DNA of 64,000 bases from Xiphophorus maculatus (GCF_002775205.1 NC_036445.1:1756802-1820801), one strand, 5' to 3'; positions 31,201 through 46,200 are shown, numbered from the stretch's first letter. Notes: a model not told the origin generated them from the letters alone. Program-made: numbers and translations.

Positions 31201-34200
31201 AATGTCCTTTAAAGTAATATAAAACAGAAAAATACTGCAGCTTTAATCTGTATATCTCTTAAGTTATCCATATGTGCAAAAGAAAAGGAGCTGCAGGTCA
31301 AAGCTGCAGTGGTATATAAATGGTGAAGACAAAGCAAACGGTATTTAAAGTACATGAATATGAAATGAATATAAAGTATATTTACAGTGCCTGGTAAAGG
31401 AGAGGTTGCATAAAGAAATACCTTTTTTCAAGCTGTTTTTCAGCAGCGATATAAAAATACATATTTAAATTCAGCAGCAGGCTTTGGTGCTTTAAGGCGA
31501 AGAGAATTCAAATGATCCTTGGCTCTCTGTGTTTGAAGTTAAAGAAGTTTGATCAGATTCACAACCAGAAGCATTTTTAAATTTATTTTCATTTTCCTCT
31601 CGGTGGCTCTGAGACTGAAAAATTTGTTCCAGTTTCATTTTCTCGAAAATTCACTGTGGCGACAATAAAGAAAAACATCTTGTGCTTGTGTCTGATTTCA
31701 AAATCTGCAGCCTCTGAGTTAGGAGATCGGGGACAAGAGAAGGGAGGGAGCGCCGCCTTTTGTTTTCGCTCGTTGCTGGAGTGTAAAATCGTCATCCTTG
31801 TGGCTCATTAACTTGGCCTTTGATCAGTCAGCACCGAACAGTTTGCACAAGGATTAATAATTATTTAGCAATTAAAGGTTGGATTCTGAGAGAACCTTGG
31901 GCGTTTGATTCAGAGCCGAATATTTCTGTCTGTGTCTGATGGAAAAAAATCAGGACTGTGGAGCTGGAGGGTGCTTGAAATAAAAATGGAGGAAAAACGT
32001 CAACTGTGAACGTTATCTGACTCTCAATGGTCACACGTTACTTTCTGTGTGGGTTTTTTTTTTTTTTCACTCATGCACACTCTCACCATGTCTCTCCCCC
32101 ATAATTGACTGTTAAAAATAGATGCATTGGTTCCTTGTAATTGCTCCATTTAACCCAAAGCCTGTTCGGTCTTCTCTCTCAGCCAATAAGCACAAGCCAT
32201 GGATTGAGACAGAGTACCAGGGGATTGTCATGGAGAACGACAACACCGTGCTGCTCAATCCCCCTCTCTTCGCCCTGGACAAAGACGCTCCGCTTCACTA
32301 CGCTGGTAACACCGGCTGCATCCATCAAAACACAGCTGATTTTTATACATACACCGTAGAAAAAAAGACTCATAGCTTTTTTTTTATCGGTATCTAACAT
32401 CTGACAAATTTCCCCCTGTTTTAGGTCAGTTATAATTTTAAGAAATTAGATAATTAGGAATGTTAATATACATTTCCTTGTAAACTGTATGACTTGTGTC
32501 TAGAACTGATATAATTAATTGCATTAATTGTAATGAAAAAATTATTGAAATAATTCTCAACCAATTTAGAAATTGACTAATGATTAACTAGAGTATGCAG
32601 ACTCTAAAAATGACATTTGCTGAAAGAATGACATTCAGAGCAGTAATTAAGCTAACTGTACTAAAAATGTACATTTTGCATTAAAGATAATAAAAACTAT
32701 AAATATGTTCTACCCAAAACTCCTCAAGTGGCATAGAAAATCTCTTATTAAGCACCTTTTGCTATCCAATAATTGATCACTTAAACCAAAGAATAATCAA
32801 TAGTTTGGCCTTAAACTATATAGATGTTAAGTCAAGCAGAAAGGTCTGACCTTTTTACATGTTGATGTTGGAAGTATTTTTTTTTTATCTGCAGGCTCAT
32901 CCTTTGCTACAAATGATTAAGCATGCATTAAATGAAAGTTAGATTTTTCCATTTTAGGCAAGAAAATGTTTCCTTTCTTATTTAAAAAGGAAATTGAATT
33001 ATTTATTTATCTGCATCTTTTAATGTACTTCTAACATTGGAAATGAAAAATCAGCAGAATGTGCCATTTCTTCATGCGATTAATTATATGAGAATAGTCG
33101 ATTACTAAAATAATTGTTCATTGCAGCTCTGCTAGTGTCAGAGTTTTCTTCCACAAGCTTCTCACAGTATTTTGCTTAAGTTCTGGTCCATTTCTCCTGA
33201 CAGAACCATTGTAACTCAGTCAGGCCTGTAGGTTTTTTACAGGACTTCCTGATGGCCACTCGCTAGCATTAACATTGCTGCTATGCTAAGTGTCCCATTT
33301 GAGTCCAAGCTTCATATTTCTGCCTGATGTCGAGATGTTGCCTCTTATTTGCATACAGTCTTATTTCCTCATCATGGCTTCTGTTTTACAAAGTGCATCT
33401 ATCCTTCCTGCAGCATAATAGCCTCACGACATGATGCTGCCACACCTGTACTTAACAGCTCAGGTGACGTTCTTAGGCTTGTCGTCTTTCCTCCTTTTCT
33501 TCCAGATGGAAGGATGGAGATTAAGTTCAAAGACCTAAACTTCACTTTTGTCAAATCATAGAATTTATCTGCAAAAAAATAAATATATACATAATTTTTT
33601 TGCCCCTAAATGCATTTGCAAACTGTAATCTGGCTTCTTCTTCACTGAGTGGCCTAACCTTTGGTTTGGGTTGATAAACACATTCAAACCAGAACAAGTT
33701 CACAACTTCACACAGCCCGTCTCCGTATGATGGCTGAACATTCCCGTGGCGTTTATAGTCGGATATACATTACATTAATCTATTAGATCTATTAATGTAG
33801 CGTTTTCAGGCTTCTGGAAACTGGACCCCACATTTCTCTTACTGATATTTTGCCTGATTCACTTTGATTTTTCTGAGAGATTGCACATTGTGTTTGAAGT
33901 GTAGCCTTAAACCGGACCCAGAGTTGTGCCTCCATTTAACTCAAATGTTGTGAAATAACATTTCAACTGCTTCTGCAAACTTAAATGCAAATCAGTCATG
34001 CTATATTTAAACTTGTCAATTTGAAGAAGGTAATAAAACAGGTAATAAAATATTCTTTAAAAAAATCTCTTGTAATAATTTTGGTAATCTTTGTCGATAA
34101 CAAGGATAATCAAACAGAAATTTTAAATCTGATTTAATGTAAGAAGGTTAAGAAGGTTATTTTACTTGTTCATTGCAAATAAAATAATACATCAGATCAT

Positions 34201-37200
34201 TTGTTTGACTAGCCAAACACCAAGACAAAGAAATCATGTAATTTTTATTCAAATTGCTCAATGATGTTTTAGTCATGTGACTGCACTAATGATGCAGCTT
34301 GTTTTTACTGGATTGCTTTCAGCTTTCAGTAGTAAATGACACGCTCATTTATTTTTTCATTTGGAGCTATAATACCACTCACAGCCACCAGCAATATTTC
34401 CCTAAAGGCTCCCTAAATAATAAAGGCAATGTGTTCAGTCAAAGAGTCCACTATTTTTAGCCCATCATGGTGTAATTCAAGCCTTTGCAGCAGGAGCAAT
34501 CAGCAAGCGCTGTGCCTTTCTGCAGCCTGATGAAATAAGGTGATCATGTTTGCACTCTGAGTCCTGGAAATAACCATGTTGAGTCAAATTATGAAAGATC
34601 AACTTGAATTACTCTGGAATATATTGAGCCAATGTCAAAACGGAAGAGGAAATTAGCTGTTTGAGCACGAACCTTTGACTTTCGTCAACCGATAGGGATC
34701 TGCTGCTATTCTGAGGATTTTTATTTTCAGTAACTCTTGCAGTCTTATTCAATGTGTGTGATAAAAGACGTTTGAGATAAATGGGTGCATAGAGGCATTT
34801 CTAGATATCAGTGTCCTCAAAATCACATTAGATATAATCGCTTCAGTTTTTCAATAATAGAAACATGTTCAGTGGTTATGATACTTCATTGGAGAATTTA
34901 GTGGCTTGAATTTAAATTATGCTTCCTGGGGTTTATTGTTATTTTTTTATCAAAAACTAAAAAAGAAACCGTTACAAAGTACATGGATGCTTCATTTTTT
35001 CCCTTTGTTTAACAAGTAGGAAGAGGAGCAACAAAACAGAGGAAAATGTTCTTTGTCAGTAACATGAGTGGGTCTAAAAAGAAAGATCCCTCAGAGACTT
35101 TAAGTCTTTTCAGAGATAAACAGGGATTCTCCGTTCTTTGAAGGACTGCATCGCTTAATAATTTAGCTGTTTCAGAGAAAAACCTTCTTCCCACAGTCAA
35201 AGTCTGACACCAGAAAATGCATCAGTCTGTGAGGTTTTAGCTTGGCTTCCTTGTTTTGTGATCATGAATTAACTAAATCATATGGCATCTCAATTGCACA
35301 ATTCCACATTAAAAAACTATAATAGTAATAATTTTGCTGCGTTTATTCAGTGGCAAGAACAAAATTCTTGATTAGCTGCACCTCAACTTATTCCTGTAAA
35401 ATAACTAAAACTGAAGCATTTATCATGTATATATTTGTTATTTTTTTAAGTTAATCAGAACAGCACCGAACTAAAATAAATAAATAAATACAATTATAAG
35501 AAACCACGTAAATGAAAGAGATGCTAAACCTGAAAGTTTAAACATATGAATAAAAATGATAGCATACATTATTTACCCTTATGATAACCATTATTGTTTT
35601 CAGTTTTGGTTAAACGAGCCAACATTTTCTCAGGTTATGTGGTGACACTGAAATATAAAGTTGTGTCACCACATAACCAGACACAGCCTTTCTAACCAGC
35701 ATGTGGCTGTGATCCTCTTAAAGTAGGAATAAAACCAGAAGCAGCTTTAATGGCAAGATAACGTTCAAAAATAAGGAATTTGACTTCAAAACTCTCACAG
35801 ACTTTATAAACAGATCAACCTTAGAAGAAATTAAATGAAGGACAAAATGAAAAGTATTTACTTATATGTGTTTGTACAGGGCTGAAACAATTATTTGAAA
35901 TAATCATAATGAATTGATTATTGACTAATAATCAACTAATTTAGCCTGATTTATTGTTGTTACTGGAGTATACACTCAAGAAAATGAAAGAGCAACATAT
36001 TTAGAGCAGTAATTAAGCCAAAACTGTACAAAAATACAAACAATTTGCATTTAAAATAAAAAAATAGTAAATATGTTCTACCTAGAAGTTTTCCTGTGTC
36101 CTAGTTTTAGCTTCACTTGGTTCGAATTCAAAAAGAAAATCACATATTAAGCAACTTTTCTATCCAGTTGTTAATCAGTTAATCCATAAACTAATCAACA
36201 GACCAGTCGTTCACTGTATTGATGTTAAGTCAAACAGAGGAGTCTCAGCCTTTCACATGTTGATAGTTGAAGTGTTTTTTAGATGAAGAAGTGTTTTTGC
36301 TCCAATTATTGCATTTTAGGCATTTCTTATTTAAAAGCCTTATTATTTGTTTATGTGCATCTTTTAATGTCTTTACAATATTGTATAAAAAGGCCTCAGT
36401 GGTTAAATTAACATTTTTTCTATCCAGTTAATCATCACAATAAATGATAATTATAATAATTGTTAGTCGCAACCCTAGACAGACATTTTTTATTATAGAA
36501 AAGAAAAAATGAAAGGCAGGTTTTCATATAGGATTATTTTGCAGAGGAGCTGATTACTGAGGATGTAAGTTGTTCATTGTGTTTAGGGGAAGAATCTGAC
36601 TTTGTGGTGGCTGGTTTGTGCAGTTAGTCCTCTGTAAATAGGGGAAGCATGTAGATTTTGAATAGAAAGAGGCCCAAGAACAGAGCCTGGAAGGATCCGT
36701 TCTCTGTTGGCTTCGATTCATAATTGGAAAATGACACAAAGTCGTTCTAGTTTGCCAAGTAAAATCAGAACTAATCTAGAACAGCGCCAGACAATCCCAT
36801 CCATTTTTCTAGCTAATCAGTGTTTCATTATCAACTGGGTCAAAATCAGTAAGATCCAGTAATTCCAAAACAAAGGTTAGAGATGTGTCATTTAAACCTT
36901 TTCCAATAGGTTTCTGCCATGTTGTAAATACAGAAATAGCAAATAAACTGCTTTGCTATTAAAATATAAAATGGCTTTCTAAATGACTTTGTTTGCAGTT
37001 TGATGAATGCTGACAATTAATCGCTAGACATTTTTTCTCCATCTTTTAAGCTATTTATTGGTATGTCGCATGCACATATTTTGCACAAATATAAAACAAT
37101 TTGCCTGATTGAATGGACCCACAGAGTGCTTTATAAATCATGAGAAAATCAACACTCGTTAGTCAGAAGGAGGCCAGGTTGTGTTACAATAATCAGGACA

Positions 37201-40200
37201 AAATAATAAAACAAGAAACCAAGATTGAGTTCTTTTGAATCAAAGGTTTTTTAATTAACCTTGATGTTCATATAACGGCATGTTTAATTCATTTTTATTA
37301 ATATTCTCAACCCAGGTGAAATCTGTGGCTTCCGGGTTCACAATGGCCCCTCGGGCTCCGGTTCCGTCCAGTTTGAAGCTGTGGTTCTGGACCGCTCCAC
37401 CGGCGAGGGTCTGGTCCGGTCCAAAGAGCCGCTGGACTGTGAGAGCCAGCGGGAGCACAGCTTCACCATCCAGGCCTACGACTGCGGAGAGGGACCCGAT
37501 GGCGTCAACAGCAAGAAATCCCACAAGTTAGTCACAATGTTTCCATTTTTAAATAACAGCAGCCAGTAGACTCATCAAGCTGTGTCAAACTGAAGGCCCG
37601 GGGGCCAAACCCGGCCCGCCGTGGCGTTTTAGGTGGCCCTCTAAACTCCAGAGAGATGCATAAATAGGATCTTCAGGATAACTACTGTGTGCTTAAATAT
37701 GATCTTATCAATGAAAGTAAAGCGATTTTTATCTGTTTACCACCAAGTTGCATCAGTAAATCCCTCCAGATTTTTTACAATTCTACGATTGTGGAAATTC
37801 TCAAAGTTTTATCTCTAAGTTTTATCTCTAATTTCGGGCTAATGCATAATTATGAGTTTATTGCAGATTTTCCACAAAAATTGCCAAAAATATTTGGTTT
37901 AAGTGACGCTAACTTCCACCTGCTAATTAATCAATTAATTGCATGATAAATTAAAATGAGTTAAAATATGTTTATTCTGTTTATAGGGACTTCATAATCA
38001 GTTCTATTTATGGTTTCTGTCGTATTTTTAAAATTATTTTTGGTTGTTGTTTTATTTTGGATATTTATTTATTGAACTTGCATTATTATGCCATTATTAA
38101 TATTTTACTTTAAAATGGTATCAATATTATCAAATGTGTAATTGTGACAGGCCTACTACTACACTGCAGCCTCAGCCTTACTTGATATCAAGATATAGTT
38201 CATGATCAATACGGCGAGTCACCAAATGTCACATTTACTGCCACTCATTAGCACAAAAATCACAAAATTAGCCTCACAAAATCACTGATTTTGATTGCCA
38301 ATAAAATCTTAAAAACAATTATGAAATCCTAGAGGGCCTGATCAATTTAAAAAGATGTTCAATAATATTTAATTCTCAGAAGAACTTATCAAATGCAGAG
38401 GTAGCTACTTATCAATATTTCAACAATTTGTTATTGGATCTTTTCCATACATTTTGCCACATCGGCCCCTTTGAGAGCATTTTGTGACGTTGATATGGCC
38501 CTAAATGAAAACGAGTTTAACGCCCCTACTGGGCTGAAACGATTAATCAGATTAACCGTCAACAAATTTAGCAATCAGCTTATTGCTAACTGGAGTATTA
38601 AGACTCAAAAAAGGCCGTTTATGGAAAAGAACAACATATTCAGAGTAGTAATTAAGCCAAAGCTGTGGAAAAAATGTATACATTTTACAATTCAGATAAA
38701 AAGACCTTCGTCTGTAAATATGTTTTAGCCAAAACTCCTCAAGGGCAGTTTTAGCTTCACCTGGTCCAGACTTACTAAAGAAATGTTGTTATTGCGTTTT
38801 ATGCAGTAAAATGTTTTTGGGTTTTTTTCAAAAAAAGAATTGAACTATTTGTTTATTTGCATCTTTTAATGTATTTCTAATATTGTATAAAAATGGCTCA
38901 AATGTTTAAATGAAAAATTAGTTGAATGTGACATTTTTATACAATTAAACATTAAAATTATCGATAGATTAATGAATTACCAAGATATTTGTTAGAATAA
39001 TGTTACATCCCCGCTGTAGTGATATCAACCCTCATCTCTCTGCTTCCCTTCTTCCTCTCCCTTAGGGCCACGGTTCATGTTCGTGTGAACGATGTCAACG
39101 AGTTTTCCCCAGTGTTTGTGGAGCGTCGCTACGAGGCTTCGGTCCCAGAGGGCCGTCTGTTTGACAGGATCGTGCGGGTCGAGGCTCTGGATGCCGACTG
39201 CTCCCCGCAGTACAGCCAGATCTGCTTCTATGACATCATCACTCCCAACGTGCCCTTCGCCATCGACAACGACGGTGAGATGGTTCACGTCCTGCACGCT
39301 GTACTAGGAGAGCATAACTGATCACACATTCGATCAGCCTACAACCGCGACTTTGAATGTAGTTTACCATGTTAGTGCTTCATTTGGAAAGAAAATGATG
39401 CATGGCTTTCACTAGAGCTGAAACGATTAATTGTGATTAATCGTTTATGGAAATAACCGTAAACTAATTTAGTAACCAATTAATTATTAACCGGAATATT
39501 CAGGCTCATAAAACTGTATTTGCTACAGAAATAATATGCTTAGGGCAGTAATTAAGCCAAAACTGTACAAAAATCTAAACATTTTAAATTTAAGATAAAA
39601 AAAGTATTCTACATGTAAACAAGTTCCATACAAAAAGTTTAAGCTTCATCCTGTTCACATTCTGTAAATACATCTCCTATTGCTCACCTTTTCCTATTCA
39701 ATTATTAATCAATCAATTAAAAAAAAAGATCAGCAGATTAGTCCTACACTGCATTGTTGTTTATTCAAGCAGAAAGGTTTGAGCTTTTTACATGTTGATG
39801 TTGTTAGATTTTTTTGTTGTAGATGTATCCTTTTCCACAAATTATCAAGCAACACTAAAGGACTGCTGTTTTCTTATGTAAAAAATCAATTGAATTATTT
39901 GTTTATTTGCATGTTTTAATGTATTTCTGATATTGTTTAGAAAGGCTGAAATGGTTACATGAAAAATCTGCAGAATGTGCCAATTTGTTTTAATCCGATT
40001 AATCATCAGAACAATTGATAGATTCAACAATTACTAAAATAATCGTCGGTTGCAGCCCCACTTTTCACTTTTTGTTTGACAAGATATCGTCAATCTCAAT
40101 TGAGCCCTTTTTATTAAAACAACCCTAAATAAAGTTTAATTAAACCAAACTGCCTTCAAAAATCACCTAATTGGTGCAAATAGTTTCAAGTTGTGGAGAA

Positions 40201-43200
40201 GTTAAAACATTTTTTGACATTCTTAACCAAAAATAGTAAAAAGTTCATATTTAATCCATTTGAATGAACTGCTGCAGATTCATTCAAATGTGAGTTTTGT
40301 TGTGTTTCTCTTCCACCTTTTCACAATTCTTTGATAAACTTTTCAGTTTCCCTCAGATTGTTTGAGTGTCGGTGAACATTATGTTTTAAGTCTTGCACAG
40401 ATTTAAAAAAATGGATTTAAGTCTGAACTTTGACTGGGCCATTCTGAAATCTGTATTTTTGGAGTCGTTTTGCTCCAAGTTTTCTTCCAGTATTTCACTT
40501 TACTTCCATCCATCTTCCCATCGACTCTGGCCCGTTTCTGTACTTCTGTTTTGTACTGCATGATGCTTCCAGCACCACATTTGACTATTTCCCACCACAC
40601 TTAGCATTTCAATGCAGATAAACGTCAGGTCATTTCACGTCAGGTGCTTCACAGACATGTGAAGCACCTTCCTTCACATGTCTGTATGTTTTGGACTTTC
40701 TATGGTCTCAAACTGCTAAAAATATGAGAAAAAGAAACATTTTGAAGCCAAATAGATATTTCAGCAAAGTGATTCTAAACTCTGAGAACAAGCAAAGCAT
40801 AAAGATCGAACAGCAGGCACTGCTGAAATATTGATTTTTATAGAGTGGTAAATTTAGGAAAATTGCAGAGACTTAAAACCTCACGTATAAAAACAAACAG
40901 TGTTGAAATAGACTTTGTGGGGGCGGACTTTGATTTCTGCATCCTCAAAGTCTCAGCTCCAGCTGTAGTGGAGAGTTATTGGTTTAATATAGCCTCCCAT
41001 TTTGTTTCTGCCTCGTTAGATTCTCTGTATTTACATTCCGGTGTTGCACTCTGGGGGCTCAATCGTTCCAGTTCAGTAATGTGACCCAGCAGCTGAGGAG
41101 ACCCTGTTATAGAATGACGCTGCAGAAAATGTCCAGATCTGGAAATTTTCTGCATCCTGCAAAGGATGAGTAGCTTCTTTCTGTTTTCAGACAGCAGCAC
41201 AGAAATCTATTGTTCCAATTGTGCTGCATGCTTTTTATTTTTGCATCTCTCTTCTGTTTTTCTTTGTTTCTCATCTCTTCATGTCAAAGCATCTTCTTTT
41301 CCCTACCTGCTGTTTGTCAGGCAGCATGCAGAGTGCTGTCAGCCCTTCACAGATACTCACTTTGTTCACCCTTATCTATAAAAGCAGAAAAAACCCGTTT
41401 GTTTTCATCCTGCTCGATGTTATTTATCTTCCTGTTTTTTGCCCTGAAAGCGGAGCTGAAAACCCTGTTTTGACTCGGTGCACATGTGGAGCTTCAGGAG
41501 GTTTTTCACTCAGTTGAATAAGCTTGTTGTTGGCGACTAGCCCTCCATTTCTATTTCTATTTGTCTCATTAAGCCATGTCCTCTCTTTCTTTGTCGTTGC
41601 GTCTCCTAGGTAACATTAAGAACACGGAGCCTTTGGATTCGAAGCGGCAGCGTGTTCACACCTTCTGGGTGACCGCCTTCGACTGTGGGAAGAATCGCGC
41701 TCAGGCTGATGCCCAGGTTGTCGTCACAGTCAAGCCGTCCTGCAAACCCGGCTGGATCGGTAATCAACGTTGCAGGCGGCTCTTTTCTTCTGTCTCAGTT
41801 TTTATTCTGGAGTAACTCTGCGGAGGCGTCAGACGTGTGATTTGGTTGTTTCATTCAGTGATTTTTGGATGAAATTTCCACTTTGAGTTAGAAATTGTGT
41901 GGGCAGCTATTCAGCATCATCATGGTTGTATCATTAGATCATGAGCTACGTTGCAAATAGACCGTTTTAAGACTTTGTAATATTATAGGCCAATTCACTG
42001 CAAATGTTATCTGTTATCTTATCTACCTCCAATCATGCAGAATCAAATTTGGATCAGATTCAGTTTAAATAAAATTTTAAATAATGATTAGAAAAAGAAA
42101 ATAGCTGTCATTTTTAGTGGATTTTATGCAGCTTGTATTTGTAGTTGAGTAAGATTTGACCTTGAGTATCAATATTCTACTCAAGTACTAGAGTGGAGTA
42201 CTTTGTCCACCAGTAGCAGTATCTATCTACGGAAGCCCAGTCAGTTGCTTTGAGTCACTAACATTATAGGAATCAGTCATCTTGTGAGCATCTGGCAGCA
42301 GCGCAGAGAAATAATTTAAACAGGGAAAAACATACAGAAGAACCAGGTTGAGTGTGATTGGCCAATTAGTGAGACAGGGAGAGAGGATAGAAAATCCTAA
42401 ACACTAAAACACTGAGGTAAAAGTAGAAAACTAAGGGTGCATTCACACCAACCCTGTTTAGTCCACTTTATTCGCACTCTGGCTTTTTGCTAGAAAGTCT
42501 GGTTCATTTAGGGAGGTGTGAATAAACAGTTGAATTCTGACGTAGACCAAAATAATCAAATTCTGGTCCGCCTAAAAATCCAGGTCTCGGTTCAATTAAA
42601 GACAACTGTGTTGTGGTTCGAATGCGGATGTGTATTCAAGCCGACCAGAGTGCTCCAAAAGCAGGAAGCGAACTATAACGCTGGGGCATTCTGGGTAAAT
42701 ACAACCAAAACTAAGACAAGAGTCTAGAGCTAACAGAAGAAATGGCTCAAAAATCCTACAACCTCTAAAATCTGACTGCATTTAATTTTTGTTTACATTT
42801 TGTGAAGAAGGAAGTTGATCTCTTTTTCAGAGGTTTTTGTGTCATGTCCTTAAGTGGTTCTTGGTGCAGCGCCCCTACAGGTGAGAAAGTGAGCAGGTTT
42901 TTCAATTAGTTTGGATCATTTGACACAGAGCAGTGCGAAAGCAAACCACAACAGCTGAAAATGCAACAAATGTTGTCAGGAGTGAAAACATCCTAAGAGT
43001 TAATGGCATTAACAGCACCTTCAATAGTTTGGCCCAGAAAAAGATATTTAACACTAAATCACCGAACCAGGAGTACTTTCTGTGGAAATACATTCAGCCA
43101 ATGGCAGTAGCACCTCTGTTGATGGGTGAGTCCAGCTGAAAAACACTGGCAAAACCTGTACCTGGAAGACTTTCTATTAAAAAAGAGAATACTGAAAGGT

Positions 43201-46200
43201 AATGGTTGGAGTTTCTTTTTGAAAAGCTTTGATCCAGAAAGAGGCAGATTTAAACTCAGAATCACTGAGTGCCTTATTTAGAATGAAAGAACAGAGAGAG
43301 TATAAAGCTGATTTCAGCATGGCCTCAATTGATGATCCACTCTAAACTGGAGGTCAGACGTACTTTGTATGAGAACAAACGGAGAGAAAGTTATAAATGA
43401 ATACAGCATTCTTGTAAACTCGCAAAGACCAAAGCGACCAATGAACCTCTTGCAGCATCTGTCAGTATGTGTTTGAAATGAAGGATGAGGGAAATATCTT
43501 GTTTGTTTTGCAAAACACCACCAGATTGTTGTTAAAAGAAGAGGTGATGAAATTCTTCACAATGCAAAAGATTCAGCAAGGCTGTCCTGACTTTTAAAAT
43601 GAGCTAATATTTTTTAAATCTTTGATATCTTGTCATTTTGTTATTTTTATGTTATTGCAGCTTTTACATTTGCTGTCTGTTTTTAGACATTGCAGGCTTA
43701 TGTCACTTGATTGATCTCCCATTCAGTTTAATATCAGAGTTGTGTGTTAAAATGTAAAGTTCTGATTCAGTTTTTTCTTTCTTTAAAGGATGGACGAAAC
43801 GTGTGGAGTACACACCTGGGTCAGGCAGCATCCCCCTGTTCCCCAGCCTGCATCTGGAGACCTGCGAAGAAACGGTGTGGAACATCCAGGCCACCGTAGA
43901 GCTTCAAACCGGCCATATTGGGAAGGGCTGTGACAGAGACAGCTACTCTGACCGTTCTGTTCGGCGACTGTGTGGTAAGTTTTGACTTTAGACCCAAAAA
44001 TCATATTCAACTGGAAGTAATTATTGATTTATTTCACATTTTGCATGTTTTTGTACTTCCATTTGGGTCTCTAAAAACAGCCAAAGTGCTTAAAAAACAT
44101 ACAGATGTTTTTTAGCAATAAGTTAATGCTTTTTGGTTTTTTTAAGAGCCATTTCAAAAATGAATGCAACTTCACAAATCTGCAGGCACCTAGCAAACTC
44201 AGAGGAGGCCTGGCCCGTTACCTAGCAACCCGACCGGAACTCTACCCGTCACCCAGCAACCCCAGCAGAGCTCTAGCACATTTAGTCAGCTGGTTTTACT
44301 GCAATGGCTGCTGGAAAAGACTCTACTTCAGCTTTCCGAAGACGTATAGTTGTATAATTACAGATTTTGTTGTAGCCATTGTCTCATATGAGTGTAAACG
44401 TTGAGTTGGGGGTTTGACCAGCAGCAGCTTATTTGGTTTTAAAGTGACAAGAGATTCATTCTGACAGGAATGAAATAGGTTGAATTGATCAAATTAATAT
44501 CCCGTTATCTAAGGATGATTTTTGAAAAAAATGTAATGAACGTCCTAACCTGTTCAAGGAAGCATAACAGGTCACCTTTAAATAAAGAAGGAAAAATACG
44601 AAAAAAGAAATAAAAATCAAACTCTATTGAGTTGTTTTCTATTTTTTTGATTAGGTGCCGTCAGGGGCGAAGTCGATCTTCTCCCACCTCCATCTCCAGC
44701 AGCCAACTGGACCTCAGCTCTCCCCACTCTTCCTTCTTCCGATTCTTCTCTGGTCTTCTCCTTCAATGGGTCGAATCATGTGGCGGTGGTTCCCGACTCG
44801 GTTGTGTCCGCTCTGTCGGGCGACCATTTCACCCTGCAGCTGTGGATGCGTCGGGGCGGCGCCAACATCCAGCCTTCAGCCACTCAGTCTAGAGGAAATC
44901 GTAAAGAGGAGGAGACTATTGTGTGCAGCACCGTAAAGAACGGTTCGTTTAATCTCTGGGATTTGCTGTGGTTTTGAAGGTTTAACTGGGAAAGCTACTA
45001 CATTTAGCCACAGCTACAAAAAGTGTCACTCATGTTCGATTTACATAAACAACCCACACTCAACCACCTTTGCTTCTGCATAGAAATTCTCATGATTCAG
45101 CTCTAAATCAAGTCAGCTCTCTTCTTTATTCTCCAAGCAATAGATCCAACAATTATCATCTCCCTTCTCTGCTCTACAGATGACTCCTACTCCCATTATT
45201 CGCTCTCGGTCCACGGCTGCCGCCTCTCCCTCTTCTACTGGCCCGATGTCTCGGCCGCACGGCCCGTCAAGTTCCTCTGGAAGCTGGAGCAGGTCCTGTA
45301 AAATCCTATATTTTTAATTGCATTTCTATCTTTCTGACTGAATTTGAGGAAGTTTAGTAGTCCATTTCCTTTCTGCAGCATGCTTAATGTATAATCTTTG
45401 ATGTTACATAGTGCGGTATGAAGATAGAGCCTGCTTTTTCTCTTATCTTTAAAGCTTTTTATAGAGTAACTGCCTAATTTAAACAATTCATGCTGTGTGT
45501 ATCATCCATCTTTTGCAGCTGTAGTCTGACTAACGGATTGTGCAATTATCTACCTGTGAAAAGATAATAGAAGCCAAGATAGAATTCAATTTGTGCATCG
45601 ACCATAAAGCTTTTTCTTCCGTTTTTAACATTCATTCTCAGCTGGATATAAAGAAGATATTTGCTTTTAGCTTCCGATTTCATTACCTTACACATGTTTC
45701 TCATCACCAGATGAGAGCCATCAGCAGTTTTCGCCATGATTAGTAATTTCCCTTATGTATGTAAAAATAGCTGCAGTGAAAAGGGATGAAGCTCTCATCT
45801 GATAAAATAATGACTGTCATGCTAAATCTACCTATTTATTTATCCATAACTACACCTAATAAACAGAATAGTACAAAGATGTGCAAAAGACAACAACAAA
45901 TAATCAACCAGCCACTGCAATCAGCAAGGAAGCTAATTTTTGATTAACTTTTTTAATATGTGTACTGTTCGCATACAGGTTGAGCTGATGGGCATTTTTA
46001 AAGATTTAATTTTTACAACATTTTCAAGGGATGATTAAGTTTTAACATACATCTATTCCTCAAAATATTTAACCTTAGTATAGTTGTCAAGGTGTTGCCC
46101 ACGTTTATTAGCACCTTTGGTAAAAAGCCTTAAATTCATCTTTTATTGCAGTAAAATAACTGGAGAATTTATAAAAATTGACCCTATGATTTGAGGGAAT

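Larger units (their letters stand above)
28205..32182 (+). other. clstn3 intron 1
   Basis: GT-AG intron of 4.0 kb. Besides the tandem trimer and MITE there is a purine-rich stretch (about 29960-30320), a fragment with ACTGATACCGATATC (about 30795-30850) seen in teleost repeats, and a small AATAATGACTA hairpin near 31052-31082. No exon is seen. Confidence 0.6.
32306..37315 (+). other. clstn3 intron 2
   Basis: A 5.0-kb intron with two GCTGAAACGATTAAT-family copies, one Tc1 relic and the hairpin. The intervals 33521-35632 and 36477-37315 show only AT-rich unique-looking sequence. Confidence 0.65.

Noticed and set aside
31825..31845. RE1/NRSF-like half-sites TCAGCACC and GAACAG
   Set aside because: The left half matches but the spacing is two bases too short and the right half is poor, so it is not a credible REST site.
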